From contig JARUPY010000091.1 in the NCBI GenBank assembly GCA_029817715.1, positions 2,556,501-2,620,500 on the forward strand: a DNA stretch of 64,000 nucleotides, in the 5' to 3' direction. Below, in pieces: positions 9,825 through 18,429 of this stretch. Each line of letters starts with the position of its first letter. Within the stretch, counting starts at the first letter, position 1. Source of the DNA: Melastoma dodecandrum (taxonomy: Eukaryota; Streptophyta; Magnoliopsida; Myrtales; Melastomataceae). Made by a program: the position numbers and the translations under genes. The notes under the pieces were generated by a model. That model was given only the letters and a program-made list of their open reading frames with translations. It had not been told where the DNA came from and did not search any database.

Positions 9825-10503
9825 GGCCGCGCAGCAGGTCCGGTCGCCGCTCGCGCGTCAGCTTGACGGCTTCGTCGGCGCGCCAGCGCGCGATGCGGGC
9901 ATGGTCGCCGGAGAGCAGAACGTCGGGGATCGCACGACCCTCGAAGTCGCGCGGGCGCGTGTAGTGCGGGTATTCGAGCGTGCCGCCCTCGAAGCTCTCG
10001 TCGTCGCCGGAGGCGTCGTGGCCCATGATCCCGGGCAGCAGCCGCACGCAGGCGTCGAGCAGCGCCAGCGCGGCGATCTCGCCGCCGGAGAGCACGTAGT
10101 CGCCGATCGACACTTCCTCGAGACCGCGCGCCGCGACGAGACGCTCGTCGACGCCCTCGAAGCGCCCGCAGACGACGATCGCCCCCGGGCCGGCGGCGAG
10201 CGCGCGGACGCGGGCCTGCGTCAGCGGCCTGCCGCGCGGCGTCATCAGCAGGCGCGGGCGCGGATCGTCGGCGGCGACATGCGCGTCGAGGCTTGCGGCG
10301 ACGACGTCGGCGCGCATCACCATGCCGACGCCGCCGCCCGCCGGCGTGTCGTCGACCGCGCGATGGCGGCCGAGCCCGTGTTCGCGGATGTCGTGCGCCG
10401 CCAGCCGCCACAGGCCGCGCGCCAGACCGTCGCCGGCGAGCGAGAGCCCGAGCGGCCCGGGAAACATCGCCGGGAAGAGGGTGAAGACGTCGGTGCGCCA
10501 CAT
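9817..10503 (-). CDS. trmD: tRNA (guanine37-N1)-methyltransferase TrmD
   Basis: The 228-residue SPOUT methyltransferase makes m1G37 next to the anticodon, preventing frameshifting. The SAM-binding knot segments GRFEGVDER and [15 protein letters not shown] are present, and LEYPHYTRP is a TrmD hallmark. The start [16 protein letters not shown] is typical. In most bacteria trmD sits in the rpsP-rimM-trmD-rplS operon; here it is linked to mnmE and preceded by a signalling gene, so its usual ribosomal neighbours are absent. Confidence 0.96.
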   Translation of the reverse strand: MWRTDVFTLFPAMFPGPLGLSLAGDGLARGLWRLAAHDIREHGLGRHRAVDDTPAGGGVGMVMRADVVAASLDAHVAADDPRPRLLMTPRGRPLTQARVRALAAGPGAIVVCGRFEGVDERLVAARGLEEVSIGDYVLSGGEIAALALLDACVRLLPGIMGHDASGDDESFEGGTLEYPHYTRPRDFEGRAIPDVLLSGDHARIARWRADEAVKLTRERRPDLLRGRD

Positions 10504-10556
10504 GCCGACGTCATAGCGCGAATCGCGCCGCCGCGCGCCAGCTTCGCGGCTTGCGC

Positions 10557-12275
10557 TCAACTCGCGGCGCGGTGCGCGCCCGGCTCGACCGGCAGCACGG
10601 CGCGGCCGAAGAGATGGCCCTGCAGGTAGTCGACGCCCCAGTCGGCGAGAAGGCGAGCGGTCGCCTCGTCCTCGATCCATTCGGCAACGGTCGGGATGCG
10701 CAGGTTGCGCGCGAGGTCGATCAGCGTGCGGATGAAGAAGCGGTCGTCGGTCGAGGAGGTGAGGTTCTGCGCGAAGGCGCCGTCGATCTTCAGCACGTCG
10801 ATCGGCAGCCGGCGCAGCATCTTGAACGAAGAATGCCCCGCGCCGAAGTCGTCGAGCGCGACGCGGACGCCGAGCAGCTTGATCTCGGCGAGCAGCGCCT
10901 GCATCCGCTCGACATCGGCGATCACGCAGGTCTCGGCGATCTCGACGAGGAGGCGGCGCGCCGCGTCCGGCCGCAGCTTGCTCGCCGAGCGCAGGTGGTC
11001 GATCCACAGGCTATCGCCGAGGCTTTCCGACGACACGTTGATCGATAGCGTCAGCTTGCGGTCCGTGGTGAGCATCGCGAAGGCGAGATCGAGGACGCGA
11101 CGATCGAGCAGCGCGACGATCCCGTCGCGTTCCGCCGACGGCATCAGCGTCTGCGGCAGCAGCAGCGTGCCGTCGTCGCGGCGGATGCGCAATAAGGCCT
11201 CGTTGAACACGACCTTGCGGGTCTTGGCCTCGACGATGGGCTGCAGCGCGAGCAGCACGCGCCCCTCGTTGAGCGCGGCGAGCACGTCATCCTGCCGCGG
11301 CGCGCGCCGCTCGTCGACCGGGCGGGAGGCGCCGGGCTGGTGCATGACGTAGGGCGTATTCGGTGCACGGCGCGCCGCCTCGAGTGCCGCCTCGGCGCAG
11401 CGCAGCAGCGTCTGCGGCGTGCGCCCATGGGTCGGCGCGAGCACGGCGCCGATGCGCGCCCGCGGCGCCGGGCCGCCGGGGGGCGCCGCCTCGATCGCGG
11501 CGAGGAAGCGGGCCGCGGCGGCGGCGGCCTGCTCCTCGCTGCAGTCCTCGAGCAGGATGGCGAAGCTCGTCTCGGCGTGCCGCGCGCACGCTTCGTGGGT
11601 ACGCATCCGCTCGCGCAGCCGATCGACGGCGGCAGCCAGCGCGACGGCGGCGTCCGGCAGGCCCGCGACGTCGATGTCGACGAGGAGCACGGCGAAGCTC
11701 GCCGGGCGGCGCCCCGACATGTTGAGATGGCGGGAGATGTGCTCGGCGAACTCGGGCCGGCCGAAGCTGCCGACGAGCGGGTTGCGCTCGACGGCGCGCT
11801 TGGCCCGCTCGGCCTCGAAGCGGTTGGTGATGACGCGGATGATGCCGTGCGCGCGGCCCGGGCGTTCCTTGGAATCGGCGAACCAGCGGCCGCGGTCCTC
11901 GATCCACACCGGCGCCGCCGTCGACCGGCGCGACGGCACGAGCCCGTAGACCGCGCTGTAGGAGACCCCGTCGCCGCCGTCGCGCGTCGTCGTCGACATG
12001 ATCGCCTCGTAGCGCGAGACGGGGCTTTCGGGCGCCAGATGCTGCGCGTAGCCGAGGCCCGTCGCGAGCCGCTTGACGTCGAGGCCGGTCAGGTCCTTGA
12101 GGTTGGGGCCCCAACGGATCGCGTCGGTCGCGAGGTCCCAGTCGTAGACGACCTCGCCGAGCGGATCGTCGGCGCCGCCGTTGTCGCCAAACAGAATCTG
12201 GCGATCCTTCCGCGCGAACTGCACGCGTCCCCCGAATGTGCACGAGCGATCCGACAAGGCGCGGACCGGCCGCAA
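10557..12275 (-). CDS. PAS-GGDEF(degenerate)-EAL cyclic-di-GMP phosphodiesterase
   Basis: The 572-residue protein has a PAS-like N-terminal region (about 35-150), a GGDEF-like domain (about 160-310) and an EAL domain (about 325-560). The GGDEF motif is replaced by HAETS, so cyclase activity is unlikely. The EAL domain keeps the acidic and polar residues expected for catalysis: [43 protein letters not shown] and YLQGH. It should hydrolyse c-di-GMP in the cytoplasm; no membrane segment is seen. It is transcribed towards trmD, 53 bases away. Confidence 0.9.
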   Translation of the reverse strand: MRPVRALSDRSCTFGGRVQFARKDRQILFGDNGGADDPLGEVVYDWDLATDAIRWGPNLKDLTGLDVKRLATGLGYAQHLAPESPVSRYEAIMSTTTRDGGDGVSYSAVYGLVPSRRSTAAPVWIEDRGRWFADSKERPGRAHGIIRVITNRFEAERAKRAVERNPLVGSFGRPEFAEHISRHLNMSGRRPASFAVLLVDIDVAGLPDAAVALAAAVDRLRERMRTHEACARHAETSFAILLEDCSEEQAAAAAARFLAAIEAAPPGGPAPRARIGAVLAPTHGRTPQTLLRCAEAALEAARRAPNTPYVMHQPGASRPVDERRAPRQDDVLAALNEGRVLLALQPIVEAKTRKVVFNEALLRIRRDDGTLLLPQTLMPSAERDGIVALLDRRVLDLAFAMLTTDRKLTLSINVSSESLGDSLWIDHLRSASKLRPDAARRLLVEIAETCVIADVERMQALLAEIKLLGVRVALDDFGAGHSSFKMLRRLPIDVLKIDGAFAQNLTSSTDDRFFIRTLIDLARNLRIPTVAEWIEDEATARLLADWGVDYLQGHLFGRAVLPVEPGAHRAAS

Positions 12276-12329
12276 GGTAGGAGAGGCGTGTTAACGCCGC
12301 CTTGCGCCGATCGTAGACTCGAGGCCCGA

Positions 12330-13118
12330 TCAGCCCCTGTTCTTGCGCTCGCGCAGCTCGGCGAAGACGTCGACCTCGTCGGCGTCGGCCATGCCGAGCG
12401 CGCGGCGGATGCCGGGGTCGTCGACGCGCAGGAACGGGTTGGTCGCCTGCTCGAGCGCGATCGTCGTCGGCAGGGTCGCGACGCCGCCCTCGCGCATGCG
12501 GTCGATCTCGGCGGCCCGCTCGCGAAGGAGATCGTTGTCGCCGTCGACCTTGAGCGCGAAGCGGGCGTTCGACTGCGTGTACTCGTGGCCGCAATAGACC
12601 TGCGTCTGGCCCGGCAGCGCGGCAAGCTTCAGAAGCGAACGATACATCGCCGCCGGCTTCTCCTCGAAGCAGCGGCCGCAGCCGAGCGCGAACAGGGTGT
12701 CGCCGGCAAACAGCAGGTCCTCGTCGGCGAAATGATAGGCGATGTGGCCCGACGTGTGCCCCGGCACCTCGATGACGCGCGCCTGGAGGCGGCCGACGCT
12801 GGCGCTGTCGCCCTCGGCGAGCTCGGCGTCGAGCGCGGCGATCTTGCCGGACGCCTTGATCTTCGCCGCCTCCTTGGCCGGCCCGACGATCCGCACGTCG
12901 GGGTACTTCTGCTTCAGCGCGGCGAGCCCCTGCGTGTGGTCGGCGTGGTGGTGGGTGACGAGGATGTCGGTGAGGTCCCAGCCCTTCTCGGCCAGCGCGG
13001 CGAGGATCGGCGCCGCCTCCGGCGCGTCGATGGAGGCCGTGCGCCGGGTCTCGGGGTCGTGCAGCAGCACGCCGAAATTGTCGGACAGGCACGTGAACTG
13101 GTGGACCTCGGCGGCCAT
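12330..13118 (-). CDS. gloB: Hydroxyacylglutathione hydrolase (glyoxalase II)
   Basis: The 262-residue metallo-beta-lactamase-fold enzyme hydrolyses S-lactoylglutathione to lactate and glutathione, the second step of methylglyoxal detoxification. The binuclear metal motif is THHHADHTQG, with further ligands in PGHTSGH, FAGDTLFALGCGRCFEE and CGHEYT; the C-terminal glyoxalase II substrate helix region (ATNPFLRVDDP) is present. It is divergent from the next gene, a methyltransferase, as is usual in Hyphomicrobiales. Confidence 0.95.
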   Translation of the reverse strand: MAAEVHQFTCLSDNFGVLLHDPETRRTASIDAPEAAPILAALAEKGWDLTDILVTHHHADHTQGLAALKQKYPDVRIVGPAKEAAKIKASGKIAALDAELAEGDSASVGRLQARVIEVPGHTSGHIAYHFADEDLLFAGDTLFALGCGRCFEEKPAAMYRSLLKLAALPGQTQVYCGHEYTQSNARFALKVDGDNDLLRERAAEIDRMREGGVATLPTTIALEQATNPFLRVDDPGIRRALGMADADEVDVFAELRERKNRG

Positions 13119-13268
13119 GGGACCTCGCGTGAGCTATGGGACGCGCGTGAGCGGGCGCGTTCTTGCGATAGGATCGGAGTAACCGATCCGGCCGCCCGAT
13201 CGTTTCCGGCTTACCATCCCAAGCGCCGGCCGATGCGTGGGGGATGCAAACGTGCGATCATCGCCGCC

Positions 13269-14018
13269 ATGGCCCTCGACATCGTCGACCTGCGCACCTT
13301 CTACGCCTCGCCGCTCGGCGAGGTGGCGCGGCGGCTGGTCGGGCGCATCCTGCGCGGGCGGTTCGACGCCTGCCACGGCCACACGGTGCTCGGCCTCGGC
13401 TACGCGACGCCCTACCTCGGGGTCTATCGCGGCGAGGCCGTGCGGGTGCTGGCCTTCATGCCCGCCGAGCAGGGCGTCGTGAACTGGCCGGCCAACGGCC
13501 GCTCGGCCTCGGCGCTCGTCGACGTGACCGCGCTGCCGCTTCCCGACAGCTGCGTCGACCGGGTGCTGCTCGTCCACGCGCTGGAGATCACCGAGCATCC
13601 GCGCGAGCTCCTCGCCGAGGTCTGGCGCGTGCTGACGCCCGGCGGCCGGGTGATCACGGTGACGCCGAGCCGCGCCGGCCTGTGGGCGCGGCTCGACACC
13701 ACCCCCTTCGGCCACGGCCAGCCCTATTCGCGCAGCCAGCTGCGCGACCTGATGCGCGAGACGCTGTTCTCGCCGACGCACTGGGCGGAAGCGCTCTACG
13801 TGCCGCCGTTCGGGCGCGGGCTTTTCCTGCGGTCGGCCTCGGCCTTCGAGCGGATCGGCGCGCAGCTGGCGCTGCCCGGCGCCGGCGTGCTGGTCGTGGA
13901 GGCGACCAAGCAGCTCTACCGGCCCGTCGGCCTGCGGCGGCTGGCGCGCCGCATCGCGCCGGCGATCCAGCCCGTGTTGGTTCCACAGCCCGTAGGCGTA
14001 CGACGCCAGGGTTCGTAA
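13269..14018 (+). CDS. Class I SAM-dependent methyltransferase (methyltransf_11 type)
   Basis: This 249-residue protein has a methyltransferase_11-like fold: LGLGYATPYLG resembles motif I, VDVTALPLPDSCVDRVLLVHALE holds motifs II/III, and EVWRVLTPGGRVITVTPSRAG is the post-motif strand. Motif I lacks the usual D/E-x-G-x-G-x-G spacing, so SAM binding is inferred from overall pattern. It is divergent from gloB, with a 150-base shared upstream region. The substrate is unknown. Confidence 0.85.
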   Translation: MALDIVDLRTFYASPLGEVARRLVGRILRGRFDACHGHTVLGLGYATPYLGVYRGEAVRVLAFMPAEQGVVNWPANGRSASALVDVTALPLPDSCVDRVLLVHALEITEHPRELLAEVWRVLTPGGRVITVTPSRAGLWARLDTTPFGHGQPYSRSQLRDLMRETLFSPTHWAEALYVPPFGRGLFLRSASAFERIGAQLALPGAGVLVVEATKQLYRPVGLRRLARRIAPAIQPVLVPQPVGVRRQGS

Positions 14019-14100
14019 GGCGCCGGCGCCGACCGCTTGCGGGCCGATCGACCCGTGACCATGTCTCGCTGCGCCGGATTGAACCGGCAGGAGGCATGTC

Positions 14101-14490
14101 ATGACCGCAGCGACAGGATTTGCAGGCCGCTACGAGACCGCAGCGAACGTCGACGTCGAGGCGACGATGAAGCGCCTGCGCTGGCTTGCCAACTTTCTCG
14201 ACACGGCAATCCGCCTGCCGGGCGGCTTCCGCTTCGGCGCCGATTCGATCATCGGCCTGGCGCCCGGCATCGGCGATCTCGCGACGGCGGGCATCGCCTG
14301 CTACTTCGTCTACGAAGGCCGGCGGCTCGGCCTGCCGAAGACGGCTCTCGCCGCGATGGCCGGCAACGTGGTGCTCGATCTCGTCCTCGGTGCGACGCCG
14401 ATCCTCGGCGATCTCGCCGACACCTGGTTCAAGGCCAACGTCCGCAACCTCGCGATCATCGAGAAGCACGTCGGCCGCGCCCGCGTCTGA
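14101..14490 (+). CDS. DUF4112 family protein
   Basis: The 129-residue protein matches DUF4112: RLRWLANFLDTAIRLPGG, then IIGLAPGIGDLATAGIACYF and GNVVLDLVLGATPILGDLADTWFKAN. Two hydrophobic segments (about 55-75 and 83-105) suggest association with the membrane. Function of the family is not known. It is preceded by a good Shine-Dalgarno (AGGAGG at about 14088). Confidence 0.88.
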   Translation: MTAATGFAGRYETAANVDVEATMKRLRWLANFLDTAIRLPGGFRFGADSIIGLAPGIGDLATAGIACYFVYEGRRLGLPKTALAAMAGNVVLDLVLGATPILGDLADTWFKANVRNLAIIEKHVGRARV

Positions 14491-14638
14491 CAGCGCGACG
14501 ATCCGTCCAGTTTAGAACCACTCTTACTTTCGTAGGGGTGGGGACGGCGGAAACTCTGCATCATTCTGCGATTGGAATCGTTATAAACACCAGCCGGGAC
14601 CTTCCGGCTCGACGATCCAGTTTATCCGGAGAGAGCAG

Positions 14639-14902
14639 ATGGCAGATCAGGCGGATCGCGGTGGCATTTCCCGCCGCGGCGTTTTGGGCGGCGCGGCATT
14701 GGCCGTCGGCGTGGGCGCGGGTCTCGTCTCGACCTCCGCCTATGCCGGCATGAGCCAGGCCGACGCGAAGTACCAGGACAAGCCGAGCGGCTCGAACAAG
14801 TGCGGCACCTGCGCCCAGTTCGAGGCGCCCAACAAGTGCAAGCTCGTCGACGGCAACATCAGCGAAAACGGCTGGTGCATTCTCTACACGCCCAAGGGCT
14901 AG
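14639..14902 (+). CDS. High-potential iron-sulfur protein (HiPIP), Tat-exported
   Basis: An 87-residue precursor with a twin-arginine signal (SRRGVL at 11-16 and a hydrophobic stretch to A36). The mature part has four cysteines, C55, C58, C67 and C80 (CGTC, NKC, GWC), in HiPIP spacing for a 4Fe-4S cluster. HiPIPs are periplasmic one-electron carriers. The gene has a strong AGAGAG ribosome site and an AT-rich upstream region (TTATAAAC near 14580), and ends in a clear terminator. No electron-donor partner gene is adjacent. Confidence 0.92.
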   Translation: MADQADRGGISRRGVLGGAALAVGVGAGLVSTSAYAGMSQADAKYQDKPSGSNKCGTCAQFEAPNKCKLVDGNISENGWCILYTPKG

Positions 14903-14958
14903 TCGCGATCTTCTGAGACAACGAGCCGGCGGTGGTGCTTTGCGCCCGCCGGCTTTTT
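14894..14958 (+). repeat. 65-bp direct repeat, copy A (HiPIP 3' end and terminator)
   Basis: This 65-base stretch, covering the last codons of the HiPIP gene and its terminator, recurs at 16052-16116 with four mismatches in the same orientation. The two copies bracket about 1.1 kb of AT-richer DNA, suggesting insertion or recombination at the terminator. Confidence 0.93.
14924..14958 (+). terminator. Rho-independent terminator of the HiPIP gene
   Basis: A 9-base stem AGCCGGCGG/CCGCCGGCT with a short loop is followed by a run of T. It begins 21 bases after the HiPIP stop codon. Confidence 0.93.
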
Positions 14959-15087
14959 TCCGCCTTGCTGACGCGATGGCTCGCGAACAGCACGAGCGAG
15001 CGACTTGGCCTACTGGCCCACAGGGTGGGTGCGGCAGCCCGCTAAAATTCGTCGGCCGAGGCTTGGCCTGACACTTTCATCGCAAGG

Positions 15088-15489
15088 CTACTCGAGGAAG
15101 TGGACCGCGATCCCTCTGATCTCGGCGTCTAATCTCTGATCAGCGGATATTTTTCTCATCAAAGAAATGTAGCCGTCTCGTTCGTCGCCGTGCACGCCAT
15201 TTATGACCCTAATAAGCATCCAAATCGTATGCGGCACCGGTCTCTTCTTTAGAAAAGCGACGAGACACCGTTCATACCCCTGACGAAAATATCTTTCGAC
15301 CGTGTGCACGATCGGGCCGAAAGTGCCGAAGTCGAAGTTTGGGTTTCTTCTGGTATCGACAAGAGATCGGGAACGAAAGAAGGCCGTCTTCAGACTGGTC
15401 GATCGCCTCGCAGACATCCTCGATCGCGTCTACGTCGGTTTTTCGAGAAGCTTTCGGGGTCTCTCGTGCGTCGCGTCGATGTCGAGCAT
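15088..15489 (-). pseudogene. Broken small immunity-like gene
   Basis: An ATG at 15489 with a strong GGAGG six bases upstream opens a frame that meets TAG after 19 codons. The coding pattern continues in the next frame for about 23 residues (rich in D and E), then returns to the first frame near 15362 and runs through NFDFGTFGPIVHTVERYF to a TAG at 15088. This is best explained by two compensating frameshifts. The downstream 109-codon open frame lacks its own ribosome site. The C-terminal part resembles small immunity-type proteins paired with Imm30-like genes; that assignment is weak. Base composition is clearly AT-richer than the neighbours. Confidence 0.55.
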
Positions 15490-15567
15490 GCCGGACCTCC
15501 ACAAGGAGCGAGTGGCGCGCAAGTGACCCTAGGCTGTTGGCGCGCAGATTGTGATGTCGAGCGGTAG

Positions 15568-16035
15568 ATGGCGAAAGGGCCAAGGATGACGGCGGATGTC
15601 GAAAGCGCTTTGGCACGTGTCGAAGCGGTGTTGCGCGAAGAAGGCGACATCAACGAGGAGTTTTCGAAAGCGCTGGAGAATCTGCTTTCGCTCCAGAACC
15701 CTCGCGTGCTGCGGGGCACGCTTCTTCTGCTCGACGACTCCCATGAGCTGCAAGATCTCATGTGGGCGATTTTGCACGGGGCGGAAAGGTTCGATTATCG
15801 CCAATACGCCGAGGCCTATGTCGATGTGCTTCCAGAGCTTCATCGGAAGTCGCCCGACTGGGCATCGCAAATCATGGGCAGCTGCCTCAACTCTGAGAAA
15901 TACAGGATGGAGATCAAAAAGCGCATCGATCAAGCCGACGCGGAGACAGCCGCAATCGCAAGAGGGATTTGCGCGGCTCTCAAGGAGGAACATTTCGCCC
16001 AATTCGGCGAAACTGCCGCCGAAATCATCGGGTGA
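15568..16035 (+). CDS. Imm30-like immunity family protein
   Basis: The 155-residue soluble, helical, acidic protein carries a segment (SHELQDLMWAILHGAERFD, then LHRKSPDWASQIMGSCLNSEK) that resembles the Imm30 family, whose members are predicted antidotes of polymorphic toxins. This is recognition by pattern, not by search. A second ATG at 15586, better placed behind AAAGGG, may be the real start. No toxin gene is present on either side. It is divergent from the broken gene and lies in an AT-richer cassette between two 65-bp repeats. Confidence 0.7.
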   Translation: MAKGPRMTADVESALARVEAVLREEGDINEEFSKALENLLSLQNPRVLRGTLLLLDDSHELQDLMWAILHGAERFDYRQYAEAYVDVLPELHRKSPDWASQIMGSCLNSEKYRMEIKKRIDQADAETAAIARGICAALKEEHFAQFGETAAEIIG

Positions 16036-16051
16036 CAGCCGGCACCCGCCA

Positions 16052-16116
16052 AAGGGCTACTCGCGATCTCCTGAAACAACGAGCCGGCGGTGGCGCTTTG
16101 CGCCCGCCGGCTTTTT
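16052..16116 (+). repeat. 65-bp direct repeat, copy B, with terminator
   Basis: Copy B of the HiPIP 3'-end repeat (61 of 65 bases identical to 14894-14958). It preserves the stem AGCCGGCGG/CCGCCGGCT and the T run, so it probably still terminates transcription of the immunity-like gene before priA. Confidence 0.92.
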
Positions 16117-16171
16117 CGTGCGCGCCGTTTCGTGCGTGGTTCGCCGGCGCGGCGCGATGCTATAGCGGCGC

Positions 16172-18400
16172 ATGCTCAAACAGCCCGGTCCGCCGGCCTC
16201 TCGCGTCGCCGACGTGCTGGTGCCGGTCGCCGTCGACCAAGCCTATTCCTACCTCGTCGGCGACCTCGATCTCGCGCCGGGCGACATCGTCGAGGTCGCG
16301 CTCGGACCGCGCCCGACGATCGGGGTCGTCTGGGGACTCGGCACGGCGACGCGCGCGGGCCTGAAGCCGGTCGCCTCCAGGCTCGACGTCCCCCGCCTGC
16401 CGGACAAGCTTCGCCAGTTCGTCGACTGGGTCGCCCGCTGGACCTTGAGCCCGCGCGGCATGGTGCTGCGCATGTGCCTGCGCGCACCCTTCGCCAGCGG
16501 CCCGGCGGCGCCGCGCTTCGGCCTTCGCGCGACCGGCAGCGTCCCGGACAAGATGACGCCGGCGCGCGAAAAGGTGCTGGCCGCGGCGCGGGAGACGCCG
16601 CTGCTCGGCAAGGGTGCCCTGGCCGAGGCGGCCGGCTGCACGCCGGGCGTCGTCAACGCGCTGCTGGCGGCCGGCGCGCTGGAGCTTGCGCCGATCCCCG
16701 CCGAGCCGCCGGTCGCGCCCCTCGCATGGGATCATGCGGCGCCGCGCCTCTCGCCGGCGCAGGCGCGCGCCGCGGAGCAGCTCGCCGCCGATGTCGCCAA
16801 GCGGCGCTTCGGCGTGACCTTGCTCGAGGGCGTCACCGGCTCGGGCAAGACCGAGGTCTACATGGAAGCGGTCGCGGCGGCGCTCCGCGCCGGGCGCCAG
16901 GCGCTGGTCCTGCTGCCCGAGATCGCGCTGACCACGCAGTTTCTGTCCCGCTTCGCCGCGCGGTTCGGCGCCCTGCCGGCGGAATGGCACTCGGCGGTGC
17001 CGTCGCGGCGGCGTGCGCTCGTCTGGCAGGCCGTGGCGACCGGCGAGGCGAAAGTCGTGGTCGGCGCCCGCTCCGCGCTGTTCCTCCCCTTCGCCGACCT
17101 CGCGGTCATCGTCGTCGACGAGGAGCACGAGGCCGCCTACAAGCAGGAGGACGGCGTCACCTACCACGCCCGCGACATGGCGGTGGTGCGCGGCCGCATC
17201 GAGGACGCCGCCGTGATCCTCGCCTCGGCGACGCCGTCGCTCGAGACGCAGGTCAACGCGCGGCAGGGCCGCTACGCCCACCTCCACCTGCCCGGCCGCT
17301 ACGGCGCCCGTCCGCTGCCGGGTATCGCCGCGATCGACCTGCGCCGCGATCCGCCGCCGCGCGGCCGCTTCGTCGCGCCGCCGCTGGAGCAGGCGATCCG
17401 CGACACGATCGGCAGGGGCGAGCAGGCGCTGCTCTTCCTCAACCGTCGCGGCTACGCGCCGCTCACCCTTTGCCGGACCTGCGGTCATCGCTTCCAATGT
17501 CCGAACTGCGCGGCGTGGCTCGTCGAGCATCGCTTCCGCCATGCCCTGATGTGCCACCATTGCGGCCATCAGGAGCGCCGACCGGCATGCTGCCCGGTCT
17601 GCGAGGGCACGCAGCTCGTGCCCTGCGGCCCCGGCATCGAGCGGCTCGCCGAGGAGGCCGCCGAGCGGTTTCCGGACGCCCGCATCCTCACGCTCTCCTC
17701 GGATATCCTGGGCGGCCCTGACAGGCTGCGCGACGAGCTCGACGCGGTGGCGGACGGGCGCTGCGACATCGTCATCGGCACGCAGCTCGTCGCCAAGGGC
17801 CACAATTTCCCGCTGCTCACGCTGGTCGGCGTCGTCGATGCCGACGTCGGGCTGTCCACCGGCGATCCGCGCGCCGCCGAGCGCACCTTCCAGCTGCTGC
17901 AGCAGGTCACCGGCCGCGCCGGCCGCTTCGAGAAGCCGGGCCGGGCGATGCTGCAGACGTGGCAACCCGACCACCCGGTCATCCGCGCGCTGGTGTCCGG
18001 CGAGGGCGAGCGCTTCTACGCGGAGGAGACGCGCGGTCGCGAGCGCGCCGGCCTGCCGCCGTTCGGCCGCCTCGCCGCGATTATCGTCTCCGGTCCCGAT
18101 TTCGCCGGGGCGCAGGCGCACGCCCGGGCGCTGGCGATGGCGGCGTTCAAGCTGCCGCCGTCGGACCGCTGGAGCCTCGCCGCCGCCGGCGGCCTGCCGC
18201 GCGAGGACGAAACGATCCTGCTCGGCCCGGCCGAGGCGCCGATCGCTGTCCTCTCCGGGCGCCACCGCTTCCGGCTGCTGGTGAAGGCGCCGCGCCGCTC
18301 CGACCTGCAGGGGTTTTTGCGCGCGCTCGCCGAGGCTGCGCCGCCCCTGCGCGGCGGCGTGAAGGTGGCGTTCGACGTCGACCCGCAGAGTTTTCTCTAG
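16172..18400 (+). CDS. priA: Primosomal replication-restart helicase PriA
   Basis: The 742-residue protein is a PriA (N') helicase that reloads the replisome at stalled forks. The N-terminal DNA-binding domain occupies about 1-200; Walker A is GVTGSGKTEVY, Walker B is VDEEHE, and LASATPSLET is motif III. The zinc-binding array is CRTCGHRFQCPNC, then CHHCG and CPVC, inserted in the helicase core. QVTGRAGR is motif VI. It stands alone behind a terminator. Confidence 0.97.
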   Translation: MLKQPGPPASRVADVLVPVAVDQAYSYLVGDLDLAPGDIVEVALGPRPTIGVVWGLGTATRAGLKPVASRLDVPRLPDKLRQFVDWVARWTLSPRGMVLRMCLRAPFASGPAAPRFGLRATGSVPDKMTPAREKVLAAARETPLLGKGALAEAAGCTPGVVNALLAAGALELAPIPAEPPVAPLAWDHAAPRLSPAQARAAEQLAADVAKRRFGVTLLEGVTGSGKTEVYMEAVAAALRAGRQALVLLPEIALTTQFLSRFAARFGALPAEWHSAVPSRRRALVWQAVATGEAKVVVGARSALFLPFADLAVIVVDEEHEAAYKQEDGVTYHARDMAVVRGRIEDAAVILASATPSLETQVNARQGRYAHLHLPGRYGARPLPGIAAIDLRRDPPPRGRFVAPPLEQAIRDTIGRGEQALLFLNRRGYAPLTLCRTCGHRFQCPNCAAWLVEHRFRHALMCHHCGHQERRPACCPVCEGTQLVPCGPGIERLAEEAAERFPDARILTLSSDILGGPDRLRDELDAVADGRCDIVIGTQLVAKGHNFPLLTLVGVVDADVGLSTGDPRAAERTFQLLQQVTGRAGRFEKPGRAMLQTWQPDHPVIRALVSGEGERFYAEETRGRERAGLPPFGRLAAIIVSGPDFAGAQAHARALAMAAFKLPPSDRWSLAAAGGLPREDETILLGPAEAPIAVLSGRHRFRLLVKAPRRSDLQGFLRALAEAAPPLRGGVKVAFDVDPQSFL

Positions 18401-18429
18401 GCGGGACCGCCGCCATAAAGAGAATGCGC

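Noticed and set aside
4036..10503. Replication origin (DnaA boxes) near parAB
   Set aside because: No cluster of TTATCCACA-type boxes was seen; the origin is probably near but not demonstrably inside the window.
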